Counted from the first letter of the stretch, positions 10,118-21,173 are shown. The stretch is 64,000 bases of DNA from Taxillus chinensis (GCA_023512835.1 CM042091.1:40624107-40688106), one strand, 5' to 3'. The notes: generated by a model not told the origin, from the letters alone. A program made the numbers and translations.

Positions 10118-11848
10118 TGTAAGGACCCGTACCTTGAGTTAGTCACAGTTAGTCACGGTTTTGCCTTCGAGTAGAGTTTTTCTAGATTTTGACCTAGTAG
10201 ATGGACTCCAATGAATTCACGTGCAAAAGGAAAGATGTTTAGAATGATGTCCTCTATCTACCACAGAAGTTTCAGGCCAAATGGACGTGTGTGTGAGGTG
10301 CACGTGATATGGGACCAATTCACGTGCAAGTGTAATTGTCTTCTAAATGATGCAAGAAGGCTAGGGGTGAAGTTTGAGAGCATTTGGAGTTCATATGGAG
10401 TTGCACGTGAATTGGGAATTCACGTGCAAATTGGCGTGCAGCCATATTTTTGCATGGTTCCCTTGGTTTTGACATTCTAAGGAACTTTCTCCAAAGGACC
10501 ATGTTGAAATTCTGAATATTTTGGTGTGTATGGTTGTGGAAAGGTGGTAACTTGTGTGATCAAAACTACGTCGTTTTGATCCTGGGATTCACTTAATCAA
10601 AACTACGTCGTTTTGATGTGGATGGTGTCTATATAAGGAGGGCTTGAGTTTGAGTTTAGGGTTTTGTGTTCCTTTGCTTGCACGCCGCTTGCTGAGAGAG
10701 AGAGAGAGCTAGAGAGAGAGAGGGAAGGGGAGTTCTTGGTTGCTGCCTGGAGCATCTTGCGTGGGGAGGACAGCGTTTGGCGCGGGAGCAAGGAAGAGCC
10801 GCTTTAAGGTAGGGGTTCTGTTCTTCCTAAACCCTCCTCGTCCTAGGGTCCTAGGGCAGATTCGGGTCGTATCTGTTTATATATATATATGTAAATTCAT
10901 ATAGGTGTGATCTCCTATATGAATGTTGGCCTTCAGTGGCATTTTGGTGTGGTTTGTGGTCTATATGCTATATGTTTGATGAAAAGCTTGTGTGAATATA
11001 GTTATGTGTATATGCCTGCCAAGTGTTTGAAATTAAGCTTGTGAGGTCGTGCTTGTTATGTGTTTGTGGAAATGCCTGTGAGGCCACGCACGTCAAGTGT
11101 GTTAGATTATGTCTGTGTGGCTGGGTTTATGAGCTTGTAGATATATGCATGCTAAGTGTTCGATGTTATTCCTGTGTGACTAAGCATACTAAGTGTTTGA
11201 TGTTATGCCTGTATGGCCATGTGTCTTTGCGTGTTTGCTTGTACACCCGGTGGTGTGGAAGCCCGGGACTGTTTTGTGGAACCCGGTGGTCGTGGAAGCC
11301 CTGGGACGTTTTGTGGAACCCGGTGGTTGTGGAAGCCCGGGACTGTTCTTGAAACCCGGTGGTTGTGGAAGCCCGGGAGTGTTTATGTACTTGCCCATGT
11401 ATGATTGTGTTTCTTGTTATAGCCTGTAACTATATTTGGTGGGATAATTGTATCACGACACAAGACTTGTACACAAGGCATGTAGATATCAGGTGCATGG
11501 GATGGGTTGGGGAGACATGATCCCTACGAGTTGTGGTTGCTCACCCCTCCTACCATGTTGTTTTCTTTTCAGGAACCTACAGGCGTTAGGTGGGACCCCA
11601 AGGTGGAAGACCTTATTTATTTAATTTGTTTATGTTATTTTTATTATGGGAATTGATGTAACCCCGGTGGGGAAAGGATTTTGTTGTAATAAACTGGTTT
11701 GGATTGCTTTTAATGAATATTACTTTCTTGAATGTTGTGGATGTTTAAAATGTTAAATTCTTGATTTGTATCCTACCCCTTTGCCCTCCGTGTGGGTAAA
11801 AGGGGAGTCACGTACCGGTTTCCTCGGGTTGGAAATCCGGGCGTGACA
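10118..11848 (+). repeat. Gyp-1 3' LTR
   Basis: 1731 bp, TG...CA ends, followed by the right CCAGA duplication at 11849-11853. Many of its differences from the 5' LTR are one-base changes at CAG, CTG or CCG: CAG at 10264-10266 against CG at 2997, CTG at 10512-10514 against CG at 3244, CG at 10839 against CCG at 3569, CG at 10863 against CCG at 3594. Confidence 0.95.
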
Positions 11849-11853
11849 CCAGA

Positions 11854-12159
11854 ACATATAAGACCAAGTCCGCAAATGTCAAGCAGGTCTAGGAATTGGC
11901 GAGTGAAACAGGGACCCACTTGACAGGCTGATGTCATTAGTCTGGATATCGATGCGCCTCCGAATGAAACGATGTCATGGAGACCGCATGACCAAATAAG
12001 TGTAACAACTGGTTGCCATCCAGGAGTAGTGTGTGTGTCCATCCCGAGATGTGCATTTAATGAATCATCATGATTCCTCCTCAAAAGCACGCGACATATA
12101 GGAAGACTTGGATTGTCGTAATTAGAGCGTGTCCGGAGTCCGGAGGAATGAACCGACAA
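11854..12159 (-). pseudogene. Copia-A post-pol frame, N-terminal part
   Basis: The minus-strand frame contains WSCGLHDIVSFGGASIS and DICGLGLIC, which match the start of the same frame in Copia-B (57074-57460). Gyp-1 cuts it right after this segment, and it resumes at 2851. It starts far downstream of the pol stop, so it would need its own expression signal or a spliced RNA. The product is unknown. Confidence 0.6.
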
Positions 12160-13434
12160 TCATCCTGGAGTAAATAATAGACGAGGAAGAGTATCCGGAT
12201 GAAAAGTAGACCGTGTCCGTAGTAGACGAGTTCGGTGAGAGAGTAAAGTAGATTCCTTTGCGATCAATAAGTCAAAGAGAAGAGAAGTACCACAACACTT
12301 CAAATCCAAGACTATGGACTAGATTTATCGATACGGTTGCAAAGAAAATCTGAACCTGTAGCAAAAAAAATGAATTGAAAATACAAAAGCTTAACAGGCA
12401 ATGATTAGTATGGATTAGAGAAAATAATCAGTGAAAAACGACATAATCCGAACTAATGAGAAACAGAACTTATGCATTACAAAGCATGTAAGAGACATAT
12501 ACATACGTGAGAATGATCAATATTACTGAATCAAGGCATATGTCAGATAACAATACACAAGTTCATATAGGTCAACATAGCGAAACCGTCCTGTTGAATG
12601 ACGTAGCTAAGATTAATTAAAAGTCATATGATTTGGCCAAATTAGGATTCATGAGTGAAAGATGAGTAAGCGGACACATGTCAAAAGTAAACAGGTGATT
12701 ATCCGATTAAAATGCATGGTTGAAGAAGGAAAATACATCCAAGCATGCCACTATTCCGATTCAAAACAGCATGTCCAGTTAGATCCGGAAGTAAAGGTTT
12801 AGAGGAGGGAGTTTCCGAGACATATCAGGGGGTCATTACTGATGTAATAGATGAAATTTAAGCTCCCCCGTAGATCATTTGATCCTCTCAGCGAAAAGCT
12901 CCCCCTCAAATAGACAGCCAGGAAAGAAGTCATGAGACATATACGGGGTCTTACTCGAATAATATATTAAGCATTTTCTCCCCATAGATTGTGCAATCCT
13001 CTCGGTTGACCTTTCCGGTTTGTAGAAATTCAGCACTTGTCTATTTTATTAGAAAACTATACTTTTGTGATCGATCTGCGATTGAGTATTCATCCACCAG
13101 GCATTCCGAGCTAACCCATTTCATTTCTTCAACTATACATGTTAATAGAGTAATCTAAATGAACATGCTTTTGTCATGTGGTGATCAGTGGAAATTAAGA
13201 CCATGAAACCAGAAAGAGGTGAATCATATAAACTTTAATCATGTTTGCTTAAACGCCTTCAGTCGGGAAACGCAAGCATCCTCCCAATATGAAGTTGATA
13301 TTAATATCAGAAGCATGAAGCCGTTAATCAGTAAGTATGATCAGCATTAAAGTCAGTATGTATCTTCTACTTTTAATAAAAGCACCATGCATGTTTTGAT
13401 AGTAAGTATACTATTAGGTAATGTAAATGTGAAG
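12160..13434 (-). other. Copia-A pol/post-pol spacer with internal purine tracts
   Basis: No convincing gene in about 1.3 kb. On the minus strand it has three short purine tracts of polypurine type at 12861-12870, 12898-12907 and 12974-12983. Copia-B has them at 58278-58286, 58311-58321 and 58391-58401. Multiple polypurine tracts upstream of the 3' LTR are a described trait of Sireviruses. Confidence 0.6.
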
Positions 13435-14761
13435 CTATGCAGAGAAGTCAAGCATACCTAATCGGATGAGTAGTTCAGAGAATCTTGCATCAGGTAGGAG
13501 CTTTGTAAGAATGTCTGCCAGTTGATCTTCAGTAGCAACATGTTCCAAGGAAATGTGATTTTTGAGAACATGGTCGCGTATGAAGTGATACCTGACCTCA
13601 ATATGGTTCGTCTTAGGATGCATGACTGGATTGTTGCTGATAGCAATTGCACTAGTGTTGTCGCAGTAGAGTGGAATAGATGACATGTTGAAACCGTAGT
13701 CAATAAGTTGACTTTGCATCCAGAGTAGCTGTGCGCAGCAACTCCCAGCAGCTATATATTCCGCCTCAGCAGTAGAGGTTGATACGGAATTCTGCTTCTT
13801 ACTGAACCATGAGATTAATCTATTTCCAAGAAACTGACACATACCACTTGTGCTCTTCCTGTCGATGCGACATCCAGCGAAGTCGGTATCAGAGTATCCG
13901 GATAAGGTGAAGTTGGACTCCTTTGGGTACCAGAGTCCCAAATTCATCGTTCCCTTGAGATACCTTAATATCCGTTTAACATGAAGCATATGTGACTCCT
14001 TGGGATTCGCCTGATATCGTGCACAGATGCAAGTTGCAAACATAATGTCTGAGCGACTTGCTGTAAGATACAGCAATAATCCTATCATCCCTCTGTAGTC
14101 AGTCACATTTACTGATATGCCCTCCACATTAGGATCTAACTTGGCACTGACAGGCGTGGGAGTTTTGACGGGAGATGAACCTTCCATACCAAACTTCTTA
14201 ATAAGATCGCGTGTGTACTTAGCTTGATTAATGAATATTCCTTCCTTCAATTGTTTAACTTCTATTCCAAGGAAGTAGGACAGTTCTCCCATCATGCTCA
14301 TCTCAAACTTGCCTGTCATCAACTTAGCAAACTCTTCACAAAGCTTCGGATTCGTTGATCCGAAAATGATATCATCCACGTATATCTGTACGATTAGAGT
14401 GTGTCCTTTCTCTTTTTGTAGAAATAAGGTGGTGTCAATCTTCCCTTTTTGGAAGTTGTGAGCAAGTAGGAATTCTGACAGTGTGTCATACCAGGCTCTT
14501 GGAGCTTGTTTCAAACCGTATAAAGCTTTCTGAAGTTTGTAGACCAGATGTCCTGCTTTAGGTTCAATGAAACCGGGAGGTTGTTCTACGTAAACCTCCT
14601 CTTGAAGATTTCCATTCAAGAATGCGCTCTTGACGTCCATTTGATAAACTATGAAGTTTTCATATGAAGCGTATGCCAGAAACATCCGAATTGCCTCAAG
14701 TCTTGCTACTGGAGCAAAGGTCTCATCATAGTCTATTCCTTCTTCTTGACGATATCCTTTC
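13435..14761 (-). CDS. Copia-A reverse transcriptase and RNase H (3' portion of pol), open
   Basis: The longest intact coding stretch in the window. On the minus strand it reads through reverse transcriptase with [53 protein letters not shown] and the catalytic YVDDIIFGS (near 14375), then the connection region with [11 protein letters not shown] and [12 protein letters not shown]. RNase H shows the first Asp in SDTDFAGC, Glu in STAEAEYIA, Asp in [10 protein letters not shown] and [11 protein letters not shown]; the end is LGMLDFSA, stop at 13435. The N-terminal part of the reverse transcriptase lies at 23171-23458 beyond Gyp-2. The open frame runs on to 14832 into antisense Gyp-2 LTR, which supplies a start codon by chance. 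Copia-B has the same gene with several shifts. Confidence 0.92.
14757..14761. repeat. Gyp-2 target-site duplication CTTTC (left; right copy 23166-23170)
   Basis: CTTTC flanks Gyp-2 exactly at its ends. Copia-B has continuous sequence at about 60170-60180. Confidence 0.93.
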
Positions 14762-15313
14762 TGTAAAGACTCGTATTTGTTGCAGGCTGAGTCCTGATGT
14801 TTGTTGCAGGCTGAGTCCTGATGATTGTGCACACTACACGGTGCACGAGTACACTGAGCATATAGTATAGACTTATATGTGTTGCATGATATGGAGTGTT
14901 AGGGTCACCTACTGAGCTTGTCGCTCACCCCTACTTGTTGTTTACCCTTTTCAGGTGTGACCCGAGACTAGTAGAGGACTTTCTTTCAGGAGGACGCCCA
15001 CTACTCTGATGTATGATACAGTTATATTCTGTATTGTTTTATGTGATATCCCAGACATGGGTCCGTGGACAGTTGTATTTGCATACTGTATGATGTGATG
15101 TCTGTATGACTGTTTGACTCTTTGTATGCATGATGATATATGGGAAAGTACAGGATTACCCTTGATGTATGATTGTACAGGGTTACATATTTGAGACAGC
15201 ACCCGCGGTGTAGTCTCTATTGGTGCTTGTCACCAACCCCTTGACCTTTCGGGTGCGGGCAAGGGGAAGTCATGTACCCGATTCCAGGTTCCTTGGAATT
15301 CGGGGGCGTGACA
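14762..15313 (+). repeat. Gyp-2 5' LTR with a 1.8-kb internal deletion
   Basis: The first 17 bases equal the start of the 3' LTR (20792-20808), then the sequence jumps to the equivalent of 22630 and continues to GCGTGACA at 15313. The lost part includes TATA box, GA tract and the 27-bp array, so this LTR has no promoter. Both break points share TTTG, pointing to microhomology-mediated loss. Confidence 0.92.
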
Positions 15314-15316
15314 AGT

Positions 15317-15334
15317 TGGTATCAGAGCATGGTC
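15317..15334 (+). other. Gyp-2 primer binding site (initiator tRNA-Met)
   Basis: TTGGTATCAGAGCATGGTC follows the LTR after two bases and fully matches the complement of initiator tRNA-Met. 15335-15752 is untranslated leader without a gene. Confidence 0.92.
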
Positions 15335-15752
15335 TAGTGGACCTAGGTTAGTGGGGGGTGGTTAATTAATTCCATGTGACTCGAAAAACTGTAGGGAGGG
15401 CGCCTGATTAACACAGTCCTTACATGTATTCTAGGTTATTTTGGTGTCAGTTAGATCATCCTAGGAGCATACATGGGGATGGGGTGCATTGCTAGTGGTA
15501 TGATTGTGTGCATATAGGGCACTAGCTTGTCTTTGTGTGTGATGTGCTTGTATGTGGTGCCAGGATGGCACATGGCCGTGAGAGCCAGGACTTGATTGTG
15601 GTGTACCCTGAGGGCTGACACGATGCTATATGCATGGTTGTAGACCTACGGGTCGTGTGGTGAGAACCTACAAGTCGGTTGTGCCTTTGATGGTTGTTTG
15701 TGCTAGCAGTGCTAGTATTGATCGTTTGTTGTTTGTTGTTGTGGCCAGTGTG

Positions 15753-16860
15753 ATGGCACCACCGAGGAGGGTTGTCCGAGGCCAGGGTCTGGCAGAGGAG
15801 CCCACGATAGAGTCGAGGCACCAGGGGCAGCAGAGCCCGCAGCAGAAGTCATCAGCTCCCGTTATGGGACCTGATTTGACGCAGGTGTTGATTCAGTTGC
15901 AGGAGGCCATGCAAGGTACGCAGGGCTCGATGAGAGATATGGCTAGAGAGGTGGATGAGCTAAAGAGGCAACAACAGCCTCAACAGCCACCACAGCCTCA
16001 GCAGCAGGAGGCGAGGGTGGTGCAGGATGTGCACCAGCAGGAGGTCGTGGTAGAGCCAGCACGACGAGGAGTGGACTGGGCTGCGCAATTTTTGAAACAC
16101 GCACCCAGGACTTTTGAGGATGGTTCGCGGCCAGAGGTAGCCGAGGACTGGATTAGATGGACAGAGGACATCTTTGATATGATCGGGGTGCCAGATGAGG
16201 AGAGAGTGCGAGTGGCAACGCACTATCTGTTGGGTATCCCACGCAGGTGGTGGGAGTCCACTAGAGCTGTCCATGGCAGTCAGATGAGTTGGAGAGAGTT
16301 TGTTGAGCACTTCTTTGGGGAGTATTTTCCCAGCTCGATACAGTATGCGCGACGGAGAGAGTATTATGAGCTTCAGCAGGGTAGCCAGACTGTGGGTGAG
16401 TATGTGCAAGCCTTCACAGATTTGGGGCGGTTTGCTTTGGAGGCTTGGGAAAAGGAAGGCCGGAAGACGCAGGACTTCATTCAGGGGTTGAGGCCATCTC
16501 TGAAAAGACAGCTGGAACCGATGCAGTCGACCAGCTACCGGGAGGCGGTCGACAAGGCGCTCATTATTGAGCGAGGGCAGGATTAGGCGAGAGCCCAGAG
16601 GCCGGGCGGTTCCGCAGGTCCGAGCAAGAAGAGATAGAGTGGGGAGAGCAGTGCCGCTCAGCCTGAGAGGAGGCAGGTGCAGAGGGTTTCCAGCCAGGCG
16701 GTGGGACCCCGTGAGAGTTCATCCAGCAGGAAGCCAGGGCCTGTTGGAGCTGTGGTTTGACTGGGCATGTATCGAGAGATTGCCTGGGGAAAAAGATGAC
16801 CTGCTTCCGATGCGGGAAGGTGGGACATGGAGCTAGGGAATGTGTTACCCTTAGCTCAAC
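15753..16860 (+). pseudogene. gag: Gyp-2 gag, one frameshift region
   Basis: Start at 15753 (MAPPRRVVRGQGLAEEP), chosen over the in-frame upstream methionine at 15630 because it matches the MPPRR-type start of the other gag genes. A glutamine/proline-rich segment near 15960-16010 precedes the capsid core with TFEDGSRPEVAEDWIRW, a WW pair near 16250, FVEHFFGEYFPSS and ELQQGSQTVGEYVQAF near 16370. The frame ends at 16586. In the next frame lies a double zinc knuckle: CWSCGLTGHVSRDC near 16742 and CFRCGKVGHGAREC near 16802, both of the CX2CX4HX4C form. Gag forms the particle; the knuckles bind RNA. Confidence 0.9.
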
Positions 16861-17118
16861 CAACAGTGTAGGCCCTCGTCCTAGTGATCACGGACAGAGG
16901 AGTGGGGCTTCGTCTCAGAGGTCAGTGCTGCCGGCACAGAGCACGCAGACGCGACCTGCGGTGCAGCAGTCTCAGCGGGAGGCACAGGGTCATGTTGATC
17001 AGCGGGGCAAGGCCCCAATGGGTCAGGCTAGTGGCAGTGGACCACGAGGGAGGACTTTTGCCCTTACCAGCAGAGAGGCAGAGGTTCCACCGGTGGACGA
17101 GGCAGAGCGGGACCTTCG

Positions 17119-17490
17119 GTGGTGAGAGGTACCATTATCATTTCTCATACTATTTGTTCATTTTTGATTGATACTGGTGCTACCCATTCTTTTATTTCGT
17201 ATGCTACGGTGGTTGGCTTGGAGTTAGACCAGGAGGCAGTGAGTCAATCTCTGATGGTTGCTTCACCTTTGGGTGGAATTGTGATACTTGAGAGTATCTG
17301 TCGTGCTTGTCAGGTAACACTTGGGGGTGTTAACCTGTTGTGTGATTTGTATATCATGGAGTTAGATGATTTTGATGTTATCCTGGGTATGGACTGGTTG
17401 GTCTCCGTGGAGGCCAAGATTGATTGTTTTCGACGGCGTGTGACGTTCCTCACACCAGAGGGCACGCGGGGTGTCTTTGTGGGTGAGTAG
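17119..17490 (+). CDS. Gyp-2 aspartic protease domain
   Basis: An open 123-residue frame with the active site LIDTGATHSFIS near residue 16-27 and the second conserved part FDVILGMDWLVSVEAKIDC near residue 84-102. It should cleave the Gag-Pol polyprotein. A short spacer frame (to 17125) joins it to the gag knuckles; a stop at 17490 separates it from the reverse transcriptase, which begins near 17509 in another frame. Confidence 0.88.
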   Translation: MVRGTIIISHTICSFLIDTGATHSFISYATVVGLELDQEAVSQSLMVASPLGGIVILESICRACQVTLGGVNLLCDLYIMELDDFDVILGMDWLVSVEAKIDCFRRRVTFLTPEGTRGVFVGE

Positions 17491-17508
17491 ACCGAGGAGG
17501 CATGCAGA

Positions 17509-18350
17509 TTGGGACCTTTGAGGCATGGGTGGGGTGATGTGACCCACCAGTTAGCCATCTTGACGTTGGTTGACAGGAGGAGAGATGGGAAGGCTATTTT
17601 GCCACCCATTGTAGATCAGTTCCCGGATGTGTTTCCCGAGGACTTGGTCAGCTTGCCACCCGTGAGGGAGGTGGAGTTTTCAATCGAGTTGTTGCCAGGG
17701 ACAACACCGATCAGGTTAGCGGCCTACAGGATGGCACCGACAGAGCTTAGAGAGCTCAAGAGATAGATAGATGACTTATTGGCACGAGGCTTTATTAGGC
17801 GGAGTAGCTCACCGTGGGGCGCTCCAGTGTTGTTCGCCAAGAAGGCGGATGGTTCACTTCGGCTATGTATAGACTACCGGAAGCTGAACCAGGTGACTGT
17901 GAAGAACAGGTATCCATTGCCGAGGATCGATGACCTGTTTGATCAATTTCGCAGGTGCGAGGTGGTTTTCCAAGATAGACTTGAGATCCTGGATACCATC
18001 GGTTGAGGGTTAGGGAGGCGAGACATCCCTAAGACCGCGTTCGGTTGTTGCTATGGGCATTATGAGTGGCTTGTGATGCCGTTTGGGCTCACGAATGCTC
18101 CAGCAGTGTTTATGGGATTGATGAACCAGGTGTTTGCTCCATATTTAGATATGTTCGTTGTGGTGTTCATCGATGATATTTTGGACTATTCAGCGACCAA
18201 GAGGGAGCATGAGGAGCATTTGCCAGGTTGTGTTGCGGACCTTGCGGGAGCATCGGTTGTACGCGAAGTTCACGAAATGTGACTTCCTGGTTGCAACAGT
18301 GCACTTCTTGGGGCATGTGGTGTCTTCGAGAGGGTATCACGGTGGACCCT
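17509..18350 (+). pseudogene. Gyp-2 reverse transcriptase, several lesions
   Basis: Conserved blocks are [20 protein letters not shown] near 17625, [19 protein letters not shown] near 17810, [24 protein letters not shown] near 17905, [15 protein letters not shown] near 18070 and the catalytic VVFIDDIL near 18158. An in-frame stop lies at 17764-17766; shifts occur near 17950, 18010 and 18220. The Tyr/Phe-x-Asp-Asp catalytic pair is intact but the enzyme as assembled is not. Confidence 0.9.
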
Positions 18351-18962
18351 GAGAAGATTGAGGCGATCATATCGTCGAAGAGGCCCACGAATGTGTTTGA
18401 GATTCGTAGCTTCCTTGGTTTGGCAGGCTATTATCGGAGGTTCGTGGAGGATTTTTCCCGGTTGGCAGCTCCTATGACACACTTGACTAGGAAGGGAGTT
18501 CCTTTCATTTGGTCTGATGCGTGTGAGAGTGCTTTCATGGAGCTAAAGGCAAGATTGACCTCAGCACCTATCTTGATTCTCCCACAGGAGGGTGTGCCTT
18601 TTGAGGTGTATTGTGATGCTTCCAGGGTGGGACTTGGTTGTGTGTTGATGCAGACTCGGCAGGTGATTGCTTATGGCTCTAGGCAGTTGAGACCACATGA
18701 GCAGAACTATCCCACGCATGATTTGGAGTTGGCTACAGTGATCTTCGCACTTAAGAGCTGGCAGCATTATCTCCTTGGGGAGAAGTTTGTGGTGTATACG
18801 GACCACAAGAGCTTGCAGTATATCTTCTCTCAGCGAGACCTGAACCTTAGGTAGAGACGGTGGGTGGAGTACCTGCAACAGTTTCAGTTTGATATGATGT
18901 ATACCCCTGGGAAGGGTAATGTGGTGGCAGATGCTCTGAGTAGGAAGAGCAGGGCCATGGTG
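18351..18962 (+). pseudogene. Gyp-2 connection and RNase H domains
   Basis: An open frame to 18854 carries [19 protein letters not shown], then [16 protein letters not shown] (first catalytic Asp, near 18607), [18 protein letters not shown] and [14 protein letters not shown] stop at 18852 is followed in the same frame by FDMMYTPGKGNVVADALSRK near 18888. One stop apart, the domain is complete. It removes template RNA during reverse transcription. Confidence 0.9.
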
Positions 18963-19077
18963 GCCCATTGTGCCATTAAGGAATGGGAGATGATGGGACA
19001 GTTGGCAGCGATGAGGTTGCAGATGGTGACCAAGTGGGGGACGAGGGACCCTCAGTGTTGTTGTTGCAGTCCCTGAA

Positions 19078-20030
19078 TTGCAGCGCAGGATCATAGAGGA
19101 TCAGCTGGGGGACATTGATTGTGAGGTCATCAGAGACAGGATTCAGACTGGGCAGGCATCTTCTGATTGGATTGAGGATGCTGAGCATATATTGAGGTAT
19201 AGGGGTCGCCTGATAGTTCCCACTTCTCTTCAGGAGGAGGTTCTTCAGGAATTTCACCAGTCGAGGTTAGCTGTACATCCTGGTGGGACCAAGATGTACC
19301 ATGTCGTGAGGAGGCAGTATTAGTGGCTAGGCTTGAAGAAGGCCGTTGCTGATTTTGTGAGGAGGTGTTTGACCTGTCGCCAGGTCAAGGCGCAGCACCC
19401 GAGATCAACTGGTGAGTTGCGATCATTGCCGGTGCGAGTGGAAATGGGACCACGTGACCATGGATTTTGTCACTAGACTTCCTCGTTCCAGGGGACACGA
19501 CACGATATGGGTAGTTGTCGATCGGTTGACCAAATCGGCACATTTTATTCCGATTCGAGAGACAGACCCAATGAGGACTGACAGAGGTATATTGATGTTA
19601 TTGTGCGGTTGCATGTAGTCCCATTGTCTATTGTATCTGATCGGGATGCCAGGTTCACATCTCAGTTTTGGAGACAGTTGCGGCGAGCCTTGGGTACTAG
19701 GGTGAACCTCGAGATGACCTTTCATCCACGAGACGGATGGTCGATCGGAGCGGACGATTCGGACACTCGAGGATATGTTGCGTGCTGTGTCCTAGATTTT
19801 GGAGGTTGTTGGGAGACTCACCTTCCTTTGGTGGAGTTCTCTTACAACAACAGTTATCAAGCCATGATTGGGATGGCTCCGTATGAGGCGCTGTATGGGC
19901 GGCCTTGTAGATCACCCTTGTGTTGGGCACAGACTGGAGAGACAGCAGTTCTCGGTCCCGATATGGTTCGAGAAACCACGGAGATAGTGCAGCCGATTCG
20001 ACGGCGGATGCCGACAAAGATGAGTAGCGC
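19078..20030 (+). pseudogene. Gyp-2 integrase (zinc finger and core)
   Basis: The N-terminal domain shows HQSRLAVHPGGTKMYHV and, after a stop at 19321-19323, [13 protein letters not shown] (near 19362). The core has the first Asp in [10 protein letters not shown] near 19458, [14 protein letters not shown], the second Asp in SDRDARFTSQF near 19636, and FHPRDGWS near 19721 where a shift removes the catalytic Glu from the frame. FSYNNSYQAMIGMAPYEALY follows near 19840. Stops or shifts at 19321, 19420, 19600 and 19730 disable it. Confidence 0.88.
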
Positions 20031-20060
20031 GAAGTCCTACGCAGACCGAGGCGTCGACCT

Positions 20061-20513
20061 TTGCAGTTTGAGGTGGGTGACCGTGTATTTTTACGGGTTT
20101 CACCGCGTCGAGGGCATTGGAGGTTTGGACGTGAATCCAAACTTTCCCCTCATTTTGTGGGGCCGTTTGAGATTGTTGCCACCGTGGGCGCAGTAGCTTA
20201 TCGGTTAGCTTTGCCACCGGAGTTGGCTCGAGTACATGATGTGTTCCATGTGTCTCAGTTGCGACGGTATCACCCAGATCCTTCTCATGTGTTGGACTAT
20301 CGCGAGATAGACTTGGGCGATGATGGTGCCGTTGTTGAGATGCCGGCACGAGATTTTGGACAAGCGGGACCAGGTCTTGCGGGGCAAGACAATCCCACTA
20401 GTTCGGGTGTTATGGCGACACCGAGGCATGGAGGAGCAGACTTAGGAAAAAAGAGAGCCGGATGCGGGTTCTTCATCCCGAGCCGTTCGAGGGCGATCAA
20501 TCTGAGGTGGGGA
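20061..20513 (+). pseudogene. Gyp-2 integrase C-terminus with chromodomain-like tail
   Basis: Reads FEVGDRVFLRVSPRRGHWRF, SPHFVGPFEIVATVGAVAYR and HDVFHVSQLRRYHPDPSHV in one frame from 20061. From about 20350 the frame shifts; the chromodomain-like end with a Gly-Met-Glu-Glu segment (near 20425) continues in another frame to about 20510. Same architecture as Gyp-1. Expected role: targeting of integration. Confidence 0.8.
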
Positions 20514-20780
20514 GGATGTGAGGACCTTCCCTGAGGTATGAGTTATGTTTTATGCATTTGTTTTGCATATGTTGTTTGAGATGTGGTTTAGCTTGTTGTT
20601 TGTTGGTGGCATCCTGGCATCTTGTGAGCCTTTTTGGCTTATTGTGAGTTGCATTGCACTGTGTGGTTGGTGATCATGTTGATGATCATATTTTGTGTCT
20701 TGTTGTTGTGTGGTGCTTGAGCTTGGATTTTGCTATGTCCTTTGGGCATGTGTTTTATTTTCAAGGATGAAAAGTCCTAA
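20514..20780 (+). other. Gyp-2 3' tail with a doubled polypurine/LTR-start motif
   Basis: No gene. At about 20504-20530 the sequence GGTGGGGAGGATGTGAGGAC looks like a polypurine tract plus the start of an LTR, 277 bp upstream of the real ones (20781-20800). The real one is preceded by the same pol-end echo as in Gyp-1. Confidence 0.65.
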
Positions 20781-20791
20781 GGTGGGGAGGA
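20781..20791 (+). other. Gyp-2 polypurine tract
   Basis: GGTGGGGAGGA directly before the LTR start TGTAAAGACTCG. Confidence 0.85.
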
Positions 20792-21110
20792 TGTAAAGAC
20801 TCGTATTTGGATAGTTTTGAGAGATAGCCATTCTATGGGAATGCAACTATCCTGGACGGTAGTGTAGTCGTCGATGTGAGCATTTTGATCGTACTTGGGC
20901 CCGATTCCGAGTCGGGGCCCCGTTTGACCCGATTGTTGACTTTTCGGGGTTTATTGGTTGACTTTGTGTTTGAGCAGCCATTCGAGTGTAATAATATCGT
21001 TTAGTGTTTGGCTCGTCATTTCGAGCGTTTTGACGATAATTGGGCTCAATTTGGAGTTCGTGACCTCGGGAGGTCAATTATTGATGGAAGGCCAATGATT
21101 GGCAACAGTA

Positions 21111-21173
21111 CATATATAATTAAGAACTGCCTTATCTCTTTAATTGCCAATTATTGGTGCATGCGTGTTTGAG

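Larger units (their letters stand above)
2852..11848 (+). mobile_element. Gyp-1: Ty3/Gypsy chromovirus, Tekay/Del-like
   Basis: A full-length 8997-bp element with LTRs at 2852-4583 and 10118-11848, an initiator-Met primer site, gag, protease, reverse transcriptase, RNase H, integrase, a chromodomain-like tail, a polypurine tract and a perfect CCAGA target duplication. Integrase after RNase H is the Gypsy order. The long LTRs and the integrase end resemble the Tekay/Del clade. The coding frame is broken by many small shifts and stops, so it appears non-autonomous as assembled. It sits in the post-pol frame of Copia-A and is therefore younger than Copia-A. Confidence 0.95.

Noticed and set aside
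14762..14832. True N-terminus of the Copia-A polymerase at 14832
   Set aside because: These codons come from antisense Gyp-2 LTR; the real upstream part lies at 23171-23458.
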